A DNA stretch of 64,000 nucleotides from Bacteroidota bacterium (lineage in GTDB: Bacteria > Bacteroidota > Bacteroidia > 2-12-FULL-35-15). The stretch spans positions 62,001 to 126,000 of the forward strand of contig SXIH01000068.1 of the NCBI GenBank assembly GCA_005772895.1, written 5' to 3'. The translations under genes were made by a program, and so were the position numbers. Below, piece by piece: positions 8,408 through 16,473 of the stretch. The stretch's first letter is position 1, and each line of letters begins with the position of its first letter. The notes under the pieces were generated by a model. It saw nothing but the letters and a program-made list of their open reading frames with translations. It made no database searches and was not told where the DNA came from.

Positions 8408-9079
8408 ATGAAGGAAACCGATCGAATTAAAAAAGAGTACGAAGCTTACAAAAGCAATCCGGTTGTTGCTAAAAACAATACTTATACCGAATACATTCAT
8501 CAGGTTACACAAGAAAGACAAAGCTTATACAAAAAAATTATTTTATCGAAATTCAGAAATCCAAAGGAATTAGAACTACTAGAAGTTGGAGCCGGAGCCG
8601 GAGCAAATTTATCTTTTTTCAAAAGTCTTGGATTAGTTGATAAAAACATTTACGCAAACGAACTTCTGGAAGACAGGGCATCCGAATTAATAAATAATTT
8701 TCCTGACATTCACACATTGCCCGGAGATGCTTTGCAATTGGGCTTTGAAAACAAATTTGATATCGTATTTCAATCAACAGTATTTACTTCGATATTAGAT
8801 GCTGGTTTTAAAAAACAATTTGCTGACAAACTTTGGAAAATGACAAAACCAAACGGAATTATTCTTTGGTACGACTTCATGTACGATAATCCAAAAAACA
8901 AATCGGTGAAAGGAATAAACAAGCAGGAGATTAAATTACTTTTTAGCGATTCCAAACACATAGAGTTCTTTAAAGTAACACTTGCACCTCCTATTGGCAG
9001 AAGATTTCAGAATCTATACACTTTATTAAATGGATTTTCATTTTTACGAACGCACGTTATTGCAGTAATTCATAAATAA
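8408..9079 (+). CDS. Class I SAM-dependent methyltransferase
   Basis: A 223-residue soluble protein with a Rossmann-type core. Motif I is ELLEVGAGAGANLSFF (about residues 56-71), followed by an acidic residue in YANELLEDRA (motif II region) and a motif IV-like FDIVFQSTVFTSILD. The C-terminal sheet contains MTKPNGIILWYDFMYDN. It resembles methyltransferase_11/12 type enzymes acting on small molecules or sugars in surface-polymer clusters. The target is unknown. Only three bases separate it from the next gene (9083), although that gene encodes a secreted protein, so the link may be just transcriptional. Confidence 0.85.
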   Translation: MKETDRIKKEYEAYKSNPVVAKNNTYTEYIHQVTQERQSLYKKIILSKFRNPKELELLEVGAGAGANLSFFKSLGLVDKNIYANELLEDRASELINNFPDIHTLPGDALQLGFENKFDIVFQSTVFTSILDAGFKKQFADKLWKMTKPNGIILWYDFMYDNPKNKSVKGINKQEIKLLFSDSKHIEFFKVTLAPPIGRRFQNLYTLLNGFSFLRTHVIAVIHK

Positions 9080-9082
9080 AAC

Positions 9083-10012
9083 ATGCAAATGAAAAAACAT
9101 ATCTTACTTTTTATTTTATCATGTTTTGTATTGAATAATTTTGCACAAACTACTCCATGGATTCAGTCAGGAGCAACTTGGTACTATCAATGGGATTGTG
9201 ATTTCATGATAAGAAATAATAAAATTGAATATACTCATGATACAATTTTATATGGAAAAACTTGTCAGGTTTTAAAAACCACACAATCTAATTATACTGC
9301 TAGCCCTCCTATAGGACTTATTTCAATACAGGTTTCTGAAAATTATACTTATAGTAACGGAGATACTGTATTCTATCTTGTGGATACATCTTTTACAATA
9401 TTATACAACTTTGGAGCATTGCCAGGAGAAACATGGGACTTAGGAGTAGATAGCAATGCCACTGATTGCACTAATTCCATTGTAAAGGTAGATAGCATTT
9501 CTTCGACAATAATTGCTTCTAATCCTCATCGTGTTTTGTATGTAAGCGACTCTGCGAACTCACCTGTCGTGATTTCCGGAACAATTATAGAACATATTGG
9601 GTCAATGACTTATTTATTTCCTACTGTAAGAGTTTGTGATTCTTCCGCTGTAGTCGATTACTGCTTAATTTCTTTCGCTTGCTTTAGTGATAGTCTTGAA
9701 AATTATAGTGTCATCCCACCAGGTGAATGCGAAAATCCTTATCATGTTGGAATAAATGAGCAAAACCCATATTCAAACAAAATATTAATTTCTCCAAATC
9801 CTGCTTACGATCAAATTTATGTAAATTGGAATAGTATTGGAAATGGAACTATTTCATTATACAATATATTAGGAAAATTAGTGCTTTCAAAAAAACTGAA
9901 TCAAAAGACGAATGAAACAATCAATGTTTCTGGTCTCGAATCAGGGGTTTATTTTATCTACCTGAAAAACAAAAATGAAATTACTGAAGCAATTAGATTT
10001 ATTAAAAAATAA
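9083..10012 (+). CDS. Secreted protein with T9SS type A sorting domain
   Basis: A 309-residue protein with a signal peptide (MKKHILLFILSCFVLNNFAQ; an alternative ATG lies two codons downstream of the listed one). The mature part is beta-rich with several cysteines and no enzyme motif I recognise. Residues about 235-309 form a type IX sorting domain: ISPNPAYDQIYVNW, then ISLYNILGKLV, then GLESGVYFIYLKN and a basic end. T9SS cargo is translocated through the outer membrane and the tail is cleaved or attached to the surface. The role of the mature part is unknown. Confidence 0.85.
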   Translation: MQMKKHILLFILSCFVLNNFAQTTPWIQSGATWYYQWDCDFMIRNNKIEYTHDTILYGKTCQVLKTTQSNYTASPPIGLISIQVSENYTYSNGDTVFYLVDTSFTILYNFGALPGETWDLGVDSNATDCTNSIVKVDSISSTIIASNPHRVLYVSDSANSPVVISGTIIEHIGSMTYLFPTVRVCDSSAVVDYCLISFACFSDSLENYSVIPPGECENPYHVGINEQNPYSNKILISPNPAYDQIYVNWNSIGNGTISLYNILGKLVLSKKLNQKTNETINVSGLESGVYFIYLKNKNEITEAIRFIKK

Positions 10013-10021
10013 TTATCATCT

Positions 10022-10828
10022 ATGAAAAAAACAACCGAAGCCGATTCAAAGTACAACTCTCTCGAAAAAATGAGTGTTCGTGAATTACTTTCTAATATCA
10101 ACAAAGAAGATAAGTCGGTTCCGCTTGCAATACAAAAAGAAATTCCAAAAATTGAAAAATTGGTGAATGTAATTGTAAAGCAAATGAAAACAGGTGGAAG
10201 ATTATTTTATATGGGAGCAGGAACAAGCGGTAGATTAGGAATAGTAGACGCAAGTGAGTGTCCGCCCACCTATGGTGTTCCACAAGGAATGGTGATTGGA
10301 ATAATTGCTGGGGGCGACAAAGCTATCCGAAAAGCAGTTGAGTTTGCAGAAGATGATACCGAACAAGGTTGGAAAGATTTACAGGAATATAAAATCAATA
10401 AAAAAGATGTTGTAATTGGAATTGCAGCATCGGGCTCTACGCCTTATGTAATTGGAGCATTAGAAACTTGCAACAAGAACAACATTACTACAGGATGTAT
10501 CGTTTGCAATAAAGGAAGTAATGTTGCAAAAGCAGCTAAACATAAAATTGAAATTGTAGTCGGTCCGGAATTTGTTACAGGAAGTACAAGAATGAAATCA
10601 GGAACAGCACAAAAATTAACACTAAATATGATTTCCACTTCCGTGATGATCAAACTAGGAAAAGTAAAAGGAAATAAAATGGTAGACATGCAATTAAGCA
10701 ATAATAAGTTGGTCGACAGAGGAACAAATATGGTTGCGAAGGAATTAAAAGTTTCTTATAAAAAAGCCAATGAGATGTTGTTGAAGTATGGAAGTGTTAG
10801 GAAGGCAGTTGACAATTATAAAAAGTAG
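10022..10828 (+). CDS. murQ: N-acetylmuramic acid 6-phosphate etherase
   Basis: A 268-residue SIS-domain enzyme. It cleaves the lactyl ether of MurNAc-6-phosphate to give GlcNAc-6-phosphate and lactate in peptidoglycan recycling, in the cytoplasm. The signature GAGTSGRLGIVDASECPPTYG lies near residues 62-82 with the catalytic-type Glu in ASECPPT. GIAASGSTPYVIGAL and GPEFVTGSTRMKSGTAQKL are the other SIS phosphosugar loops. It is somewhat shorter than the roughly 300-residue enterobacterial protein, mainly at the C-terminus. Ten bases separate it from the preceding T9SS cargo gene. No MurNAc transporter is nearby. Confidence 0.93.
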   Translation: MKKTTEADSKYNSLEKMSVRELLSNINKEDKSVPLAIQKEIPKIEKLVNVIVKQMKTGGRLFYMGAGTSGRLGIVDASECPPTYGVPQGMVIGIIAGGDKAIRKAVEFAEDDTEQGWKDLQEYKINKKDVVIGIAASGSTPYVIGALETCNKNNITTGCIVCNKGSNVAKAAKHKIEIVVGPEFVTGSTRMKSGTAQKLTLNMISTSVMIKLGKVKGNKMVDMQLSNNKLVDRGTNMVAKELKVSYKKANEMLLKYGSVRKAVDNYKK

Positions 10829-10916
10829 GCAATAGGCAGTAAGCAATAGGCAAATAAAAAATAAAAAGTAGACAATTTTGCAATAGACAATAGACAAAAT
10901 AAAAAAATAGACGAGC
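10826..10916 (+). repeat. Stop-rich periodic tract after murQ
   Basis: Beginning at the murQ stop codon, words of the type TAGGCAA and TAGACAA recur at about 7-8 base steps, separated by AAATAAAAAATAAAAAG. All reading frames meet stop codons. Similar tracts with other words follow other genes in this window. Confidence 0.7.
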
Positions 10917-10949
10917 AGTTTTACCCATCCAAATAAAACACAGATTCGT

Positions 10950-10973
10950 AACCTGCCTGCCGGCAGGCAGGTT
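10950..10973. repeat. 24-bp perfect palindrome, CCTGCCTGCCGGCAGGCAGG family
   Basis: A perfect 24-bp palindrome centred between 10961 and 10962 (core CCTGCCTGCC / GGCAGGCAGG). Related copies lie at 26957-26979 (imperfect) and 63674-63690 (partial). It sits between the post-murQ tract and the next gene. Confidence 0.85.
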
Positions 10974-10995
10974 CGCAAAAATTCGTAATTCGTAA

Positions 10996-11562
10996 ATGCA
11001 CTCAATAGAACCCTTTTATAACTGGCGACATATTTACATTGCATCAGAAGATGAGCGTTCTCCCTTTTATGAAAGAGAATACAGTGAGTTTGAATACACC
11101 AATGCTATTTACAATTATTTGATTCACCCGCAATGGGACGATATTGACTCACCCACTCTATATATAAAAATACTTTGCGTAGATTATGATCAGAAGTTTG
11201 CAATCATAGAAATGATAGGTGAATGGAACGATGCTATCAATAATGATATAATGATTTTAAAAAGAGATGTTATTGAATTAATTATGCAGTATGGAGTAAA
11301 CAAATTTATTTTGGTTGGAGAAAATGTATTAAACTTTCATTCTTCTGATGATTGTTATTACGAGGAATGGTTTGAAGAAGTAGAAGATGGATGGATTGCC
11401 TTTCTAAACTTTAGAAAACACGTTATGGAAGAATTTCAACGGGCAAACATTGATTATTATATAGTTTCTGGCGGACAATTAAATGATATCGGATGGCGCA
11501 CTTCTACTCCATCTCAGCTTTTTGAAAAAGTAGAACATTTTGTTCAGAAGAGGATTGGGTAA
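10996..11562 (+). CDS. Conserved-looking hypothetical protein
   Basis: A 188-residue soluble acidic protein without signal peptide or membrane helix. It is rich in aromatic and acidic residues (WRHIYIASEDERSPFY, DDCYYEEWFEEVEDGWIAFLNF, NIDYYIVSGGQLNDIGWRTS). The pattern of strands and helices suggests a compact alpha/beta fold. I recognise no family or catalytic motif. It stands between murQ and pruA, separated from each by about 90-170 bases of repeat-like or promoter sequence, so it is likely its own unit. The regular composition and length make a real gene very likely. Confidence 0.75.
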   Translation: MHSIEPFYNWRHIYIASEDERSPFYEREYSEFEYTNAIYNYLIHPQWDDIDSPTLYIKILCVDYDQKFAIIEMIGEWNDAINNDIMILKRDVIELIMQYGVNKFILVGENVLNFHSSDDCYYEEWFEEVEDGWIAFLNFRKHVMEEFQRANIDYYIVSGGQLNDIGWRTSTPSQLFEKVEHFVQKRIG

Positions 11563-11587
11563 TTCGTCAAAATCTCTCCTTTTTCCT

Positions 11588-11595
11588 TATATTTG
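11588..11595 (+). promoter_or_regulatory. -7 box TATATTTG upstream of pruA
   Basis: TATATTTG matches the Bacteroidota -7 consensus and lies 54 bases before the pruA ATG. The leader then contains an AT-rich word tract (ATTCATAATTTATAATT). Confidence 0.5.
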
Positions 11596-11649
11596 CTCCT
11601 CAATTTTAACCCAGCATTTATAATTCATAATTTATAATTTCATTTTATT

Positions 11650-13290
11650 ATGCCAAAAGGAATTTATACTGTTCCCGCACCGGTGAACGAACCTATCAAA
11701 AGTTACGCTTCTGGAAGTCCTGAAAGAAAAGAACTTCAAGCAATGTTAAAAGAATTGCGTTCGAAAGAATTAGATATTCCCATGTATATCGGAGGAAAAG
11801 AAGTAAGAAGTAACGATAAAATCCGCCTTGCTCCGCCTCATGATCACAAACATACTTTAGGACATTTTCATAAAAGCAATAAAGAACACGTTACTCAAGC
11901 AATCAACGCTGCATTGGCTGCAAAACCTAAATGGGAAGCATTGGCTTGGGAACACCGTGCAAGTATTTTCTTAAAAGCGGCTGAGTTAATTGCCGGTCCC
12001 TACCGAGCGAAATTAAACGCTGCTACTATGCTTGGACAATCAAAAAATGCTTTTCAGGCAGAGATTGATTCAGCTTGCGAGATTGTTGATTTCCTTCGAT
12101 TCAATGTTTTATACATGACCGAAATTTACAAACAACAACCACCTGTTGCAGGAACCGGATTTGGAGTTTGGAATAGAGTTGAACAACGACCATTAGAAGG
12201 ATTTTTATACGCATTAACACCATTTAACTTCACTGCTATTGCTGGAAACTTACCTTCTTCTTGTGCAATGATGGGAAATGTGGTTGTTTGGAAACCATCT
12301 AACACACAAGTTTATGCAGCAAATGTATTGATGGAAATTTTTACAAAAGCAGGCGTTCCAGATGGTGTTATCAATTTAATTTATCCAAGCGGTCCGGATG
12401 CAGCTGATGTTATTTTCTCTCATCCTGATTTTGCAGGAATTCACTTTACAGGTTCTACAGAGGTTTTTCAAAACATTTGGAAAACAATTGGAAACAATAT
12501 TCATAAATACAAAACGTATCCTCGCATTGTTGGAGAAACAGGCGGAAAAGATTTTATTCTTGCACACAAATCTGCTGATGCAAAAATTTTAGCAACATCT
12601 ATCAGTCGCGGTGCATTTGAGTATCAAGGACAAAAATGTTCGGCTTGCTCTAGAGCTTACGTTCCTTCCAACCTTTGGGATGAAGTAAAAGGATATCTTC
12701 AAACGGATTTGAAATCTTTTAAAATGGGTCCTACAGAAGATTTCACAAACTTTATTAATGCAGTTATTGATGAAAAATCATTTGACAAATTAGCAAAATA
12801 CATTGACGCTGCTAAAGCTGATAAGAGTGTAGAAATTATTGCTGGTGGAAATTATGATAAATCAAAAGGCTGGTTCATTGAACCAACTATTATTGTAGCG
12901 AAAGATCCGAAATATGTAACAATGTGTGAAGAGTTGTTCGGACCGGTATTAACATTACACGTTTACGATGCAGAAAAATTTGATGATATTTTAAATGTTG
13001 TTGACTCTACTTCTATTTATGCATTAACAGGAGCAATTATTGCTCAAGACCGTTATGCAATTGAACACGCAGCAAAAGCATTGAGAAATGCAGCAGGTAA
13101 TTTCTATATCAATGATAAATGTACAGGCGCTGTAGTTGGGCAACAACCATTTGGCGGAGCGAGAGGTTCTGGAACAAATGATAAAGCCGGAGCGATGGTG
13201 AATTTATTGCGTTGGGTTTCTCCACGTACAATTAAGGAAACATTTGTGCCTCCTACGGATTATAGATATCCGTTTTTGCAGGCTGACTAA
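11650..13290 (+). CDS. pruA: L-glutamate gamma-semialdehyde (1-pyrroline-5-carboxylate) dehydrogenase
   Basis: A 546-residue aldehyde dehydrogenase that oxidises glutamate semialdehyde to glutamate with NAD, the second step of proline catabolism. The catalytic Cys is about residue 330 in EYQGQKCSACSRAYVP. The general-base region is IVGETGGKDF around residue 294, and the oxyanion/NAD region TPFNFTAIAGNLP lies near 192-204. The C-terminal GQQPFGGARGSGTNDKAG is typical of P5C dehydrogenases. The length matches stand-alone Bacteroidota PruA. No proline dehydrogenase gene is adjacent. A terminator follows at 13342. Confidence 0.95.
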   Translation: MPKGIYTVPAPVNEPIKSYASGSPERKELQAMLKELRSKELDIPMYIGGKEVRSNDKIRLAPPHDHKHTLGHFHKSNKEHVTQAINAALAAKPKWEALAWEHRASIFLKAAELIAGPYRAKLNAATMLGQSKNAFQAEIDSACEIVDFLRFNVLYMTEIYKQQPPVAGTGFGVWNRVEQRPLEGFLYALTPFNFTAIAGNLPSSCAMMGNVVVWKPSNTQVYAANVLMEIFTKAGVPDGVINLIYPSGPDAADVIFSHPDFAGIHFTGSTEVFQNIWKTIGNNIHKYKTYPRIVGETGGKDFILAHKSADAKILATSISRGAFEYQGQKCSACSRAYVPSNLWDEVKGYLQTDLKSFKMGPTEDFTNFINAVIDEKSFDKLAKYIDAAKADKSVEIIAGGNYDKSKGWFIEPTIIVAKDPKYVTMCEELFGPVLTLHVYDAEKFDDILNVVDSTSIYALTGAIIAQDRYAIEHAAKALRNAAGNFYINDKCTGAVVGQQPFGGARGSGTNDKAGAMVNLLRWVSPRTIKETFVPPTDYRYPFLQAD

Positions 13291-13341
13291 TGGAACGCGG
13301 ATGACACGGATAAAACGGGTTTTCACGGATAAAAATTTATC

Positions 13342-13373
13342 AAAAACGTCTCACTAATTGTGGGACGTTTTTT
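13342..13373 (+). terminator. Rho-independent terminator of pruA
   Basis: AAAAACGTC and CAC pair with GTG and GACGTTTTTT around a TAATT loop, with one mismatch in the stem, ending in a T-run. It lies 52 bases after the pruA stop. Confidence 0.8.
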
Positions 13374-13454
13374 ATTTATAATCACTAATATTTACTACAT
13401 TAGATGTGCCCAAATTTGGTCTAGAATTTGGATGTTTTATTTAAACAAAAAATT

Positions 13455-13859
13455 ATGAGAAAACTTAGTATTTTATTCATTGCTTGTATCAGCTTCATCT
13501 TTTCAGAAACAGTTTTTGCACAATCAGATGCAATCATCTCAAAAACGATAAAGAACGGACTGCGTATCGAGCTAACTATTGTTGGTTCAAAACCTTTCCG
13601 TATAGGCGGCAACATTCATATTCTGCACATAGGAACAAAAGAATTTTCACTAAATAAACAGCAAAATGTAGAAGGTAAAGGCTTTATCACCTTTTACATT
13701 CCCGTGGAAGAGTATAACGCACTAACAGAAGGAGAATATGTTTGGATGAGTTATGGAAATAAATTCAAAAAAGCTCCTGATCCAACAGTTGACCCTGCAA
13801 GTTTTTGCAAAGAAAACACAAACTGCTGGGCACTGGGGAAATTCAGCAAAGCACTTTAA
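13455..13859 (+). CDS. Small secreted protein of unknown function
   Basis: A 134-residue protein from the ATG at 13455 (MRKLSILFIACISFIFSETVFAQ signal peptide). An in-frame ATG at 13428 would add a hydrophilic stretch before the signal peptide and is less likely. The mature part is beta-rich (LRIELTIVGSKPFRIGGNIHILHIGTKEF, GKGFITFYIPVEEYNALTEGEYVWMSYG) with two cysteines near the C-terminus (FCKENTNCW), which may form a disulfide. The gene ends 21 bases before the large secreted hydrolase gene. The two are probably co-transcribed, and the small protein might be a partner, but nothing proves that. Confidence 0.7.
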   Translation: MRKLSILFIACISFIFSETVFAQSDAIISKTIKNGLRIELTIVGSKPFRIGGNIHILHIGTKEFSLNKQQNVEGKGFITFYIPVEEYNALTEGEYVWMSYGNKFKKAPDPTVDPASFCKENTNCWALGKFSKAL

Positions 13860-13880
13860 AAGAATTTTAATTCAACTACG

Positions 13881-15887
13881 ATGACAAAAAAATATACTTA
13901 TACACTTTTCTTTTTACTTACAATATTTACTTCATCAATTAAAAGCATAGCACAATCAACACCCGATCCGGGATTAGTTGGGTCTTATGCTGTTACTTCA
14001 GCCGCTTACAATTTAGGAGATTTAGCTTTTACCGATCCTTCTTTTCCTAATCCAATGGAAGTTAGAGGAAATGTTCATTACCCAACAACATTAAGTGCCG
14101 GCCCCTTTCCTGTTTTAGTTTTTTTGCATGGTCGTCATTCCACAACTTACGAAACTAGTGATCCTTCCAACACAGCATTAGAGTGGCCACCTAGTCCGGG
14201 TTTTCAATCCATCACCAGTTTTCAAGGATATGATTATCTCGCACAACAAATGGCTAGTCATGGTTACATTGTAATTTCTATTTCTGCAAATGCAATCAAT
14301 GCTGATGATAATAGTTTATCCGACAGAGGAATGCCGGCACGTGCAGCATTAACTCAGCATCATTTAGATTTATGGAACATTTGGAATACAACAGGTGGCG
14401 CACCATTCGGGACAACATTTGTTGGCGCATTGGATTTGCAGAATGTGGGAACAATGGGACATTCACGTGGTGGCGAAGGAGTTGTTGCTCATGCATTATT
14501 GAATCGTTCTTTAGGAAGTCCTTATGGAGTAAAAGCAGTTTTACCTTTAGCTCCTGTTGATTTTGCAAGAGAAATATTAAACGATATGCCTTTATTAAAC
14601 ATTGCTCCTTATTGCGATGGTGATGTTTCCGATTTACAAGGCGTACATTTTTATGATGATATCCGTTACAACGATTTGACAGATGAATCACCAAAACATT
14701 CTTTGTTAGTGATGGGTGCTAATCATAATTTTTACAATACTGTTTGGACACCGGGTTCATACATTGCAGGAACTTCAGATGATTGGGATGACAGTTTTGG
14801 TTCAAGCGATATTCATTGCGGAACAGCTGGTTCAGCAAGTAAACGTTTAACTCCGGCTGAACAACAAGCTATGCTTGTTACTTATGCAAGTGCATTTTTC
14901 AGAGTTTATATTGGAAATGAAACAGTCTTCGCTCCTATTTTAAAAGCTGATGATATTGTTCCTCCAATTTCTTCTACGCTTGATACAGGTGATGTTTTTA
15001 TGTCGTACCACGCACCTGCTTCCGACAGATTAGACATTAACCGTCATTTAACTGAAGCTTCAGAAGTAACCAATACATTGGGTGGTGCAACTAGTTCAGG
15101 CGGATTAGTAAAATACGATATCTGTGCCGATGATCTGGCGGAATATGATTGTAGCGTTAGTTCATTCAATGATAAAGAACCTCACAGCGGTTCAAGTTCA
15201 ATCATTGGAATGCCTCAAATGGGATTGCGCTGGAACGGACCAACAGATTTTTATCAGAATATTATTCCTCCTGCCAATCAAAATTTTACGATTTATCAAA
15301 ATTTGCAATTCAGAGCAGGAGTTGATTTTTCTGAAGCTACTTCTCCACAATTTCAATATTTCAGTATTCAATTAACGGACGCTAGTTCTGCAGTAAGCAC
15401 AATACAAGTGCAAGATTATACACAGGCATTGTATTATCCTCCGGGAACAAACTTTTTAGAATTACCAAAAGTTTGTTTCAACAGTATTAAAATTCCTTTG
15501 TCAGCGTTTACAGGAGTAGATTTAACACAAATACAAAAAATTGTTTTTTTATTTGATAAACGACCAGCTGGTTCAATTTACATAGCCGACTTAATGCTAA
15601 GTGGATTAACACCAATACCAACATCTATTTCCCACAATTTTCCTGCTTCTGTAGTTGCGGTTTATCCAAATCCGACAGACAATTCAATAAACGTAAAACT
15701 TGGTTCTGAATACAAAGAGATTAAAGCATTGAACATATTAGATGTTCAAGGAAAGCTAGTTTATCATCTTGAAAATATTTCACAAGAATTAATAAACATT
15801 GATTTAACAAATTTCGAAAAAGGAATTTATATTTTGAATGTAGTTAGCACAAAAGATGCGAAGAACTATAAAATTGTGAAACAATAA
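13881..15887 (+). CDS. Secreted alpha/beta hydrolase with T9SS type A sorting domain
   Basis: A 668-residue protein with a signal peptide ending near SIAQ (residue 28). The hydrolase core spans about 30-350. It has the oxyanion-region VLVFLHGRHSTTY, the block YDYLAQQMASHGYIVISIS, and the nucleophile elbow GHSRGGEG (GxSxG, about residues 192-199). A likely acid and His follow in LLVMGANHNFYNTVW. A beta-rich region follows at about 360-580, then a sorting domain (VVAVYPNPTDNSINVKL ... LDVQGKLVYHL ... FEKGIYILNVV). The fold resembles secreted esterases of the dienelactone-hydrolase, chlorophyllase or polyester-hydrolase types; the substrate is not evident. It is exported to the surface by T9SS. 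Confidence 0.85.
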   Translation: MTKKYTYTLFFLLTIFTSSIKSIAQSTPDPGLVGSYAVTSAAYNLGDLAFTDPSFPNPMEVRGNVHYPTTLSAGPFPVLVFLHGRHSTTYETSDPSNTALEWPPSPGFQSITSFQGYDYLAQQMASHGYIVISISANAINADDNSLSDRGMPARAALTQHHLDLWNIWNTTGGAPFGTTFVGALDLQNVGTMGHSRGGEGVVAHALLNRSLGSPYGVKAVLPLAPVDFAREILNDMPLLNIAPYCDGDVSDLQGVHFYDDIRYNDLTDESPKHSLLVMGANHNFYNTVWTPGSYIAGTSDDWDDSFGSSDIHCGTAGSASKRLTPAEQQAMLVTYASAFFRVYIGNETVFAPILKADDIVPPISSTLDTGDVFMSYHAPASDRLDINRHLTEASEVTNTLGGATSSGGLVKYDICADDLAEYDCSVSSFNDKEPHSGSSSIIGMPQMGLRWNGPTDFYQNIIPPANQNFTIYQNLQFRAGVDFSEATSPQFQYFSIQLTDASSAVSTIQVQDYTQALYYPPGTNFLELPKVCFNSIKIPLSAFTGVDLTQIQKIVFLFDKRPAGSIYIADLMLSGLTPIPTSISHNFPASVVAVYPNPTDNSINVKLGSEYKEIKALNILDVQGKLVYHLENISQELINIDLTNFEKGIYILNVVSTKDAKNYKIVKQ

Positions 15888-15888
15888 A

Positions 15889-16236
15889 ATGAAACTCGAA
15901 CACCGCAAACAAAAAGTAGTTCCATTTAAAAAATTTGTAGTCCGACTTATACGTTATTCTTTATTTGCTGCAGGATTAATTATTATATCCGTATTAATAG
16001 GAATGATAGGATATCATCAGTTTGCAAATTTAAGCTGGTTGGATAGTTTTCACATGGCTTGTTTAATTCTAACAGGCATGGGACCGGTAATGGAAATGCA
16101 ATGTTCACAAGCAAAAATTTTTGATTCTTTTTATGCACTTTACAGCGGAGTTGCTTTCTTGAGTATTACTGCCGTATTTTTTGCACCAATCGTACATCGT
16201 ATTATGCATATTTTGCATGTGGATGAGGGGGAATAA
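15889..16236 (+). CDS. Two-helix membrane protein with a potassium-channel-like pore region
   Basis: A 115-residue protein that starts one base after the hydrolase stop. The order is a basic N-terminus, a hydrophobic helix (about 20-42), a re-entrant-like segment DSFHMACLILTGMGPV (52-67), a polar loop and a second helix (about 77-108). This is the TM-P-TM plan of Ion_trans_2 potassium channels. TGMGPV stands at the place of the selectivity filter TVGYGD, and the following FDSFYALYSGVAFLSITAVFFAPIVHRI is strongly channel-like. The filter is not canonical, so ion selectivity is doubtful. Similar short proteins without a good name occur in Bacteroidota as far as I recall. Confidence 0.7.
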   Translation: MKLEHRKQKVVPFKKFVVRLIRYSLFAAGLIIISVLIGMIGYHQFANLSWLDSFHMACLILTGMGPVMEMQCSQAKIFDSFYALYSGVAFLSITAVFFAPIVHRIMHILHVDEGE

Positions 16237-16473
16237 GAGTATTTTGATACTATCATTTGATACTATATAAAATAGCGTGTTTCCGAAAATTTCAAATTTG
16301 TTGTTATTAACGTTTGCACCTACTTGCAGTTTTTTGCTATATCAAGTTACACATTTGAACGTTAACCCGCAAAAAAATTGCAAGTAGGTGCTGTTACCAA
16401 TCTGGTGGTTGGCACACAGTTACATCTCGCTTACGTGGCTGCCGATAAAAGTCTACTTAGTTATACGTAGCCT
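16237..16473. other. Intergenic region holding a large inverted repeat
   Basis: A 237-base gap between the channel-like gene and the minus-strand block. No ORF or RNA gene is evident. It holds the inverted repeat described at 16316-16391 and, further right, GTTACCA (16393) and GTTATACGTAGCC just before the 3' end of the VOC gene. Confidence 0.6.
16316..16391. repeat. Interrupted inverted repeat, attC-like in form
   Basis: Left arm 16316-16337 (GCACCTACTTGCAG then T-run then GC) pairs with right arm 16369-16391. Thirteen outer bases, GCACCTACTTGCA, are perfectly complementary, and the inner ten pair with one mismatch and one extra base, around a 31-base loop. TAACG lies just outside on the left and TGTTA just outside on the right. 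The form resembles integron attC or other cassette-end sites, but the consensus boxes do not match well. Confidence 0.6.

Noticed and set aside
10826-10916. CRISPR array
   Set aside because: The repeated words are short (7-8 bases), irregular and lack unique spacers of constant length; no cas gene is present.
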